A DNA stretch of 17,960 nucleotides from Intrasporangiaceae bacterium (GTDB taxonomy: Bacteria; Actinomycetota; Actinomycetes; Actinomycetales; Dermatophilaceae): positions 1 through 17,960 of the forward strand of contig JAAYSB010000126.1 in the NCBI GenBank assembly GCA_012518475.1, given 5' to 3'. Of the stretch, positions 13,968 to 17,960 are shown in pieces; the stretch's first letter is position 1, and every line of letters starts with the position of its first letter. The translations under genes were made by a program, and so were the position numbers. The notes beneath the pieces are model-generated. The model was given only the letters and a program-made list of their open reading frames with translations. It was not told where the DNA came from and did not search any database.

Positions 13968-14915
13968 TTCGAGGTGGACAGGTGGACCGGCGACGGTCTC
14001 TTCGACAGCGTCGCCGAGGAGATCCACGCGCTCTATGCGTGGCTCGCCGAGGTCCGTCTCGCTGACGTCCTCCCGCCCGACTCCGGGCCGGTGATCGCCG
14101 GTCTCATCGAGCAGCTGCCTGCGACCGAGGCGACCGCTGACCTCCTCAGCGAGGTCGCGGACGCTGCCGGGGACGCGCTCGCGGACGTCGGGCTGACGCT
14201 CGAGGACCTGTTCGACCGCGATGAGGTGCTCACCTTCCTCGCCACCGCTGGGACGCTGGAGCCGCTGCGCAGCAGACTCATCACGGCAGCGACGTCGAGC
14301 ACTGCCTATCGGCGGCTCGTCGCCCACGTCCTCTACCAGGGCGTCAAGGCGTATGTGCTCACCGAGAACGTCTTCGCCCGCAAGATCCCGGGGGCCTCAT
14401 CGCTCGTCCGCTTCGGGCAGCGCAGCGTCGCTGCCGCGGCACCGGGACTGGAGAAGGCCGTCGATACCCAGCTGAGCGGCTTCGTCGAGGCGAACATCGC
14501 CGAGACCCTGCGCGACAGTCGCCGCTACCTCGAGGCAACCGTTGACGCGGCCATGATCCGGACGCTTGCCCTCGAGGGGTGGACGGCCACCGCGCGCCGT
14601 CCGCTCGCCGACATCCGGGGGGCTGTGTCGGAGGACGGTCTGGCGGAGATGGCCGACCAGGGAACAGCCCTCGTGCGTGGCCTGTTCGCCAGCGGCCGCC
14701 TCACTCCCGTCATCGCCGCCACCCTCACCGACCTGCTCGACCGCCGCAGCGAGGACTCCCCCGCCGACCTGCTCAGCGAGCTGGGACTGACCGAGGAGGT
14801 CCTCACCGGGGTTGCCGTCGAGGCCTGCTCACACCTGGCGGCCCAGAGTGCGGTGCGGGACTATGTCGAGAGCCGGATCCGCGCCCGACTCTCCGCGTTC
14901 TACGCCCGCCCCTGA
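13962..14915 (+). CDS. Unrecognised helical protein
   Basis: I do not recognise this 317-aa product. It is rich in Ala, Leu, Glu, Asp and Arg, has no convincing signal peptide or membrane helix, and looks soluble and largely alpha-helical. The most distinctive stretch is TENVFARKIPGASSLVRFGQ (about 130-149). Codon use matches the neighbours. The start is doubtful: GTG 13962 is the first ATG/GTG in frame, with GAGGAG only 3 nt away. However, the same frame is open and looks coding upstream (ATRKNSSARAALLEEH) back to the peptidase stop, with no ATG or GTG, so a CTG at 13908 or another unusual start is possible. It ends 5 bp from the convergent acVLRF1 gene. Following the metallopeptidase, it may be its operon partner. 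Confidence 0.7.
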   Translation: MRFEVDRWTGDGLFDSVAEEIHALYAWLAEVRLADVLPPDSGPVIAGLIEQLPATEATADLLSEVADAAGDALADVGLTLEDLFDRDEVLTFLATAGTLEPLRSRLITAATSSTAYRRLVAHVLYQGVKAYVLTENVFARKIPGASSLVRFGQRSVAAAAPGLEKAVDTQLSGFVEANIAETLRDSRRYLEATVDAAMIRTLALEGWTATARRPLADIRGAVSEDGLAEMADQGTALVRGLFASGRLTPVIAATLTDLLDRRSEDSPADLLSELGLTEEVLTGVAVEACSHLAAQSAVRDYVESRIRARLSAFYARP

Positions 14916-14925
14916 CCGAGTCAGG
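14911..14925. terminator. Small palindrome holding both convergent stop codons
   Basis: CCTGAC-CGA-GTCAGG is a 6-bp stem with a 3-nt loop. The TGA of the plus-strand gene (14913-14915) and the TGA of the minus-strand gene (14923-14921) occupy mirror positions in it. It is short for a terminator and may be coincidental. Confidence 0.3.
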
Positions 14926-15460
14926 TGGACGGGCCGTCGTCGATGACGATGACGTATGCGCGGGCCCGCTCGATGGCGTCGTCGAGCACCGCACGCCGTG
15001 GGTCCGCAATGTCGGCGGCCTCGCGCGTCGGCAGGTCTCGTAGCGCCTCGAGCCTGGCGTCGGTGAGGACGTCGGCGGTGAGCTGGCGGTCTCCCCCGGT
15101 GAGCAGTCCGACCACCGTCTCCCCCGACTCCCGCAGGACTCGTTGGAGGTGGTCCTGCACGGCACCGACGAGGGCATCGGCCTGGTTCTCGCGGCGCCGG
15201 GCGAACCGCTGCTGGCTCCACCCGCCCGCTGCTGTGCGGGACTGGACGTAGCGGGTGCCGACCTTGTGGGCGGCCAGGTGGCCGTCACTGCCGACGACGC
15301 CGACGGCATACCCACCGCGGCGGATCAGCAGGACCGCCAGGGGAACCGGCAGTGGTTCAGCGATGCCGACGATCCGTTGCGGACCATCCGGGTTGTTCGC
15401 CTCGAACCGTTCCAGCCAGCCGGAGAACCGGTGAGCCGGGACGTGGACGGTGCGCGGCAT
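14921..15460 (-). CDS. acVLRF1 family peptidyl-tRNA hydrolase-like protein
   Basis: The 179-aa product resembles the actinobacterial Vms1-like release factor family (acVLRF1), relatives of the eRF1 catalytic domain proposed to release nascent chains from stalled ribosomes. The key segment is GGWSQQRFARRRENQ (79-93), where Q84 and the basic patch match the catalytic loop of VLRF1 proteins. It is preceded by a beta-rich part with HKVGTRYVQSRT and followed by LLTGGDRQLTADVLTD, and the chain ends in a short acidic tail. ATG 15460 gives a family-like N-terminus, but there is no Shine-Dalgarno sequence or -10 box just before it, so it may depend on upstream translation: it follows sufT by 31 bp on the same strand. 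Activity is inferred from family resemblance only. Confidence 0.75.
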   Translation of the reverse strand: MPRTVHVPAHRFSGWLERFEANNPDGPQRIVGIAEPLPVPLAVLLIRRGGYAVGVVGSDGHLAAHKVGTRYVQSRTAAGGWSQQRFARRRENQADALVGAVQDHLQRVLRESGETVVGLLTGGDRQLTADVLTDARLEALRDLPTREAADIADPRRAVLDDAIERARAYVIVIDDGPST

Positions 15461-15491
15461 ACCGATCGATCAGCGCGCGGAGCGCCGGGAC

Positions 15492-15818
15492 TCAGATGTT
15501 GAAGCCGATGGCGCGGAGCTGCTCGCGCCCGTCATCGGTGATCTTCTCCGGGCCCCACGGCGGCATCCAGACCCAGTTGATGCGGTGGCTGGAGACCAGT
15601 CCTTCGAGGACAGAACCGATCTGGTCCTCGATGACGTCGGTGAGGGGGCACGCGGCGGAGGTCAGCGTCATGTCGATGACGACGTGGCTCTGTGGGTCGA
15701 CGGTCACGCCGTAGACGAGGCCGAGGTCGACGATGTTGATGCCGAGCTCGGGGTCGACGACGTCGCGGAGAGCCTCCTCGATGTCGGCGACGTTGGCCGG
15801 CATAGCGGTGTTGGTCAT
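15492..15818 (-). CDS. sufT: SufT-like metal-sulfur cluster assembly factor (MIP18/DUF59 family)
   Basis: A 108-aa cytosolic protein of the MIP18/DUF59 family, which helps mature or deliver Fe-S clusters. Family marks are DPELGINIVDLGLVYGV (22-38) and TLTSAACPLTDVIEDQI (51-67) with the single conserved Cys57; a tryptophan/proline run (WVWMPPWGPEKI) and GREQLRAIGF near the end are typical. Its ATG overlaps the sufU TGA (ATGA), so the two are probably translated in a coupled way. The open frame reaches 15956, but the extra part is antisense-like arginine-rich sequence within sufU. It is the fourth visible gene of a sufC-sufS-sufU-sufT row, an order I recall from other actinobacteria (Rv1463-Rv1466). 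Confidence 0.92.
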   Translation of the reverse strand: MTNTAMPANVADIEEALRDVVDPELGINIVDLGLVYGVTVDPQSHVVIDMTLTSAACPLTDVIEDQIGSVLEGLVSSHRINWVWMPPWGPEKITDDGREQLRAIGFNI

Positions 15819-16336
15819 GGTGTGCCTTCCGTGCTGTTCGGGGCGTCTCTGTGGTCGGTCGTGGTGGGCTGTGACGTGGTCGTGTCTGCGGTGCGCAGGG
15901 CGTGCCCGGCCTGGGCGAGGGCATCCTCGAGGGCCATCCAGCCCAGGAGCGCGCACTTGACGCGCGCGGGATACTTCGCGACGCCGGCGAGGGCGACGGC
16001 GTCACCGATGACGTCCTCGTCCCCGGGGTCAGCGCCTTTGCTCGTGAGCATGGACTTGATCGCGGCGTGCTTCGTCGTGGCCGCGGAGAGAGGCTGGCCG
16101 GTGATCTCCTCGGCCATCATCGACGTGCTCGCGACACTGATCGAGCAGCCGAGGGCGTCGAAGGAGAGGTCCTCGAGGACGGCGCCGGTGCCGTCTCCGG
16201 ACACGTGCACGCGCACCGTGACCTCGTCCCCGCAGGTGGGGTTGACGTGGTGCACCTCGGCGTCGAACGGATCCCGCAGGCCCGCGCCGTGGGGACGTTT
16301 GGAGTGCTCGAGGATGAGCTCCTGATAGAGGTCCAT
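15815..16336 (-). CDS. sufU: SufU, sulfur acceptor for SufS
   Basis: SufU takes persulfide sulfur from SufS through a zinc site and passes it on for Fe-S assembly. The 173-aa protein begins DLYQELILEHSKRPHGAG and carries all expected ligands: C35 and D37 (NPTCGDE), C64 (ALGCSIS) and C128 (RVKCALLGW). D37 together with three cysteines is the zinc-binding pattern of SufU, and the 18-21-residue insertion before the last Cys (SKGADPGDEDVIGDAVALAG) sets SufU apart from IscU. A Thr/Ser-rich, likely disordered tail (about 148-173) is longer than in Bacillus SufU. Its ATG shares one base with the sufS TGA (TGATG), and its own TGA overlaps the sufT start: a tightly coupled operon. Confidence 0.95.
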   Translation of the reverse strand: MDLYQELILEHSKRPHGAGLRDPFDAEVHHVNPTCGDEVTVRVHVSGDGTGAVLEDLSFDALGCSISVASTSMMAEEITGQPLSAATTKHAAIKSMLTSKGADPGDEDVIGDAVALAGVAKYPARVKCALLGWMALEDALAQAGHALRTADTTTSQPTTTDHRDAPNSTEGTP

Positions 16337-17622
16337 CAGCCGACTCCGAAGATCTCAGGCACGCGGTCGAGCGCCTCGAGGAACGCATCGATCTCGGCGG
16401 TGGTGTTGTAGACGTGGACGCTGACGCGCGTCGTCGCGACGGCGCGCATCTTCCGGTGCAGCGGCCAGGCGCAGTGGTGGCCGACGCGCACGGCGATGCC
16501 CTGGTCGTCGAGGATCTGCCCGACGTCGTGGGCATGGACACCCTCGACCACGAAGGCGACCGCTCCCCCGCGGTCCGTCGTGTCCGTGGGTCCGACGACC
16601 CGCACCCAGGGGCGCTCCGCGAGCCCGGCGAGGAGCCGCTCGGTGAGCATCATCTCGTGCGCGTGCACCCGGTCCATGCCGAGGTCGGCCAGATAGTCGC
16701 AGGCAGCCGCGAGCCCGATCGCCTGGGCGGCGTTGGGCACCCCGGCCTCGAACTTCTGCGGGACGGGGGCATACGTCGCCGACTCCATCGTCACCGTCTC
16801 GATCATCGACCCACCGGTGAGGAACACCGGCATCGCGTCGAGCACCTCCGGGCGGCCCCACAGAGCGCCGATGCCCATCGGACCCATCATCTTGTGTCCT
16901 GAGAAGGCAAGTAGGTCGACCCCGAGCTCGCGCACGTCGAGCGGCAGGTGTGGCACGGACTGGCAGGCGTCGAGGACGGTCAGCGCTCCGACCACCTGCG
17001 CGCGGGCGACGAGCTCGCGGACCGGGTTGACCGTGCCGAGGACGTTGGACTGGTGCGTGAACGCCAGTACGCGAGTCCGCTCGTTGACGACCTCGTCGAG
17101 GTCGCTCAGGTCGAGCCGTCCGTCCTCCGCGACCGAGAGCCAGCGCAAGGTCGCCCCGGTCCGGCGCGCCAGCTCCTGCCACGGGATGAGGTTGGCGTGG
17201 TGCTCCATCTCGGTGACGACGATCTCGTCGCCGGGCCCGATCCGGAACCGGTCCCCGGTTCCGCCGCCGCCACCGGTGGTGGCGTTCGAGAACGCATAGG
17301 CGACGAGGTTGATCGCCTCGGTGGCGTTCTTCGTGAAGACGATCTCGTCCGGCTGGGCGCCGATGAAGGCGGCGATCCGGGACCGGGCCGACTCGTACGC
17401 CTCGGTGCCCTCCTCCGAGAGCGCGTGCGCTCCGCGGTGCGGGGCCGCGTTGAACCGCTCGTACCACTCCCGCTCGGCGTCGAGCACCCGCGCAGGCTTC
17501 TGCGACGTCGCGCCCGAGTCCAGATAGACGAGGGTCTTCCCGTCACGCACCGTTCGCGACAGGATCGCGACGTCGGCCCGGATGCGGGCGACCTCGGCCT
17601 CGGTGAAGTGGGTTGCGGTCAC
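16336..17622 (-). CDS. sufS: Cysteine desulfurase SufS
   Basis: PLP enzyme that removes sulfur from L-cysteine, giving alanine and an enzyme persulfide that SufU collects. The 428-aa product is a group II desulfurase. PLP-site residues are H141 (EMEHHANLIPWQE), D218 and Q221 (VLDACQSVPH) and the Schiff-base lysine K244 (AFSGHKMMGP). The catalytic cysteine is C384 in RVGHHCAWPLHRK, with R379 nearby. A glycine-rich insertion (about 115-127, TTGGGGGTGDRF) precedes IGPGDEIVVTEMEHH and is encoded by palindromic DNA. The start is GTG 17622, 9 nt after the sufC stop; no Shine-Dalgarno is evident, so coupling to sufC is likely. Confidence 0.95.
   Translation of the reverse strand: MTATHFTEAEVARIRADVAILSRTVRDGKTLVYLDSGATSQKPARVLDAEREWYERFNAAPHRGAHALSEEGTEAYESARSRIAAFIGAQPDEIVFTKNATEAINLVAYAFSNATTGGGGGTGDRFRIGPGDEIVVTEMEHHANLIPWQELARRTGATLRWLSVAEDGRLDLSDLDEVVNERTRVLAFTHQSNVLGTVNPVRELVARAQVVGALTVLDACQSVPHLPLDVRELGVDLLAFSGHKMMGPMGIGALWGRPEVLDAMPVFLTGGSMIETVTMESATYAPVPQKFEAGVPNAAQAIGLAAACDYLADLGMDRVHAHEMMLTERLLAGLAERPWVRVVGPTDTTDRGGAVAFVVEGVHAHDVGQILDDQGIAVRVGHHCAWPLHRKMRAVATTRVSVHVYNTTAEIDAFLEALDRVPEIFGVG
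17243..17279. repeat. Palindrome pair inside sufS, encoding its glycine-rich insertion
   Basis: CGGAACCGG-TCC-CCGGTTCCG (17243-17263) is a perfect 9-bp stem with a 3-nt loop. Seven bases later CCACCGGTGG (17270-17279) is a perfect palindrome, separated by a CCG triplet run. Together they encode about residues 115-127 of SufS, the poly-glycine loop. Confidence 0.6.
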
Positions 17623-17631
17623 TGGCGTGGC

Positions 17632-17960
17632 TCAGGCAGGAACGAGGAAACGGTCGTAGCCCTCGTCCTCGAGACGGTCAGCGAGCTCGGGGCCACCCTG
17701 CTCGGCGATCCGGCCGTCGACGAAGACGTGGACGAAGTCGGGCTTGATGTAGCGCAGGATCCGCGTGTAGTGCGTGATGAGCAGGACGCCGAGGTCCGAG
17801 GTCTCCCGGGCGCGGTTGACGCCCTCGGAGACGACCTTGAGCGCGTCGACGTCGAGGCCCGAGTCGGTCTCGTCGAGGATGGCGATCTTCGGCTTGAGAA
17901 GCTCCATCTGGAGGATCTCGTGACGCTTCTTCTCGCCGCCCGAGAAGCCCTCGTTGACGG
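17632..17960 (-). CDS. sufC: Fe-S assembly ATPase SufC (C-terminal part, runs off the window)
   Basis: Only the last 109 codons are present; the frame is open to the right edge, so the gene continues beyond 17960. SufC is the ABC-type ATPase of the SufBCD scaffold on which Fe-S clusters are built. The visible part holds the signature GFSGGEKKRHEILQ, Walker B IAILDETDSGLDVDAL, the switch histidine in LLITHYTRIL and the typical ending HVFVDGRIAEQGGPELADRL. An ATG at 17907 lies within the conserved LQMELLKPKIA and is not the start. It is the first visible gene of the minus-strand suf operon; sufB, sufD and any regulator would lie to the right. Confidence 0.95.
   Translation of the reverse strand, partial: VNEGFSGGEKKRHEILQMELLKPKIAILDETDSGLDVDALKVVSEGVNRARETSDLGVLLITHYTRILRYIKPDFVHVFVDGRIAEQGGPELADRLEDEGYDRFLVPA

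Noticed and set aside
15819..15956. Upstream extension of sufT to 15956
   Set aside because: The extra 46 residues overlap sufU out of frame; the ATGA overlap at 15815-15818 marks the real start.

Overview
The window looks like chromosomal DNA from a high-GC actinobacterium. Nearly every codon ends in G or C, GTG starts are common, several genes appear to have leaderless promoters with TAnnnT -10 boxes, and the gene set fits Actinobacteria: SURF1, DUF3099, acVLRF1, an Rv1473-like ABC-F protein, a fabG-inhA-type fabI pair and a SufS-SufU-SufT group. The combination with cyanophycin synthetase would suit Micrococcales, for example Intrasporangiaceae such as Janibacter or Tetrasphaera. That placement is an inference from memory; the sequence does not prove it.

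Layout. Bases 1-295 hold no gene. They carry a strong hairpin, three 35-bp direct repeats and the cphA promoter. cphA (+, 296-3118) makes cyanophycin synthetase. Tail-to-tail with it lies a CphA-related Mur ligase (-, 3218-5419) that lacks the ATP-grasp domain and ends in a TPR region. Next come fabI and fabG (-), the last two steps of type II fatty-acid elongation. Divergent from fabG is a small DUF3099 membrane protein (+), whose stop overlaps that of moaA (-, molybdenum cofactor). moaA is divergent from SURF1 (+, cytochrome oxidase assembly) across 42 bp. SURF1 converges on an ABC exporter (-) across a hairpin-rich terminator region, and the exporter is translationally coupled to an upstream ABC-F ATPase (-). 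Divergent from ABC-F are a membrane-anchored zinc metallopeptidase and an unrecognised helical protein (both +). The right end (-) is the 3' part of a suf iron-sulfur assembly operon, sufC (cut by the window edge)-sufS-sufU-sufT, followed by an acVLRF1-type release-factor-like gene.

How the parts relate. Most of the window is conserved housekeeping: Fe-S assembly, fatty-acid synthesis, Moco, respiration. MoaA is itself a radical-SAM [4Fe-4S] enzyme that depends on the Suf system. The order suf - ABC-F - fabG - fabI on one strand matches, as I recall it, the Rv1463-Rv1484 order in Mycobacterium tuberculosis. The least ordinary part is the left third: a cyanophycin synthetase facing a paralogue that kept only the Mur-ligase half of the reaction and gained a TPR tail, next to a REP-like repeat cluster. 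No mobile elements, tRNA, rRNA or CRISPR were seen.
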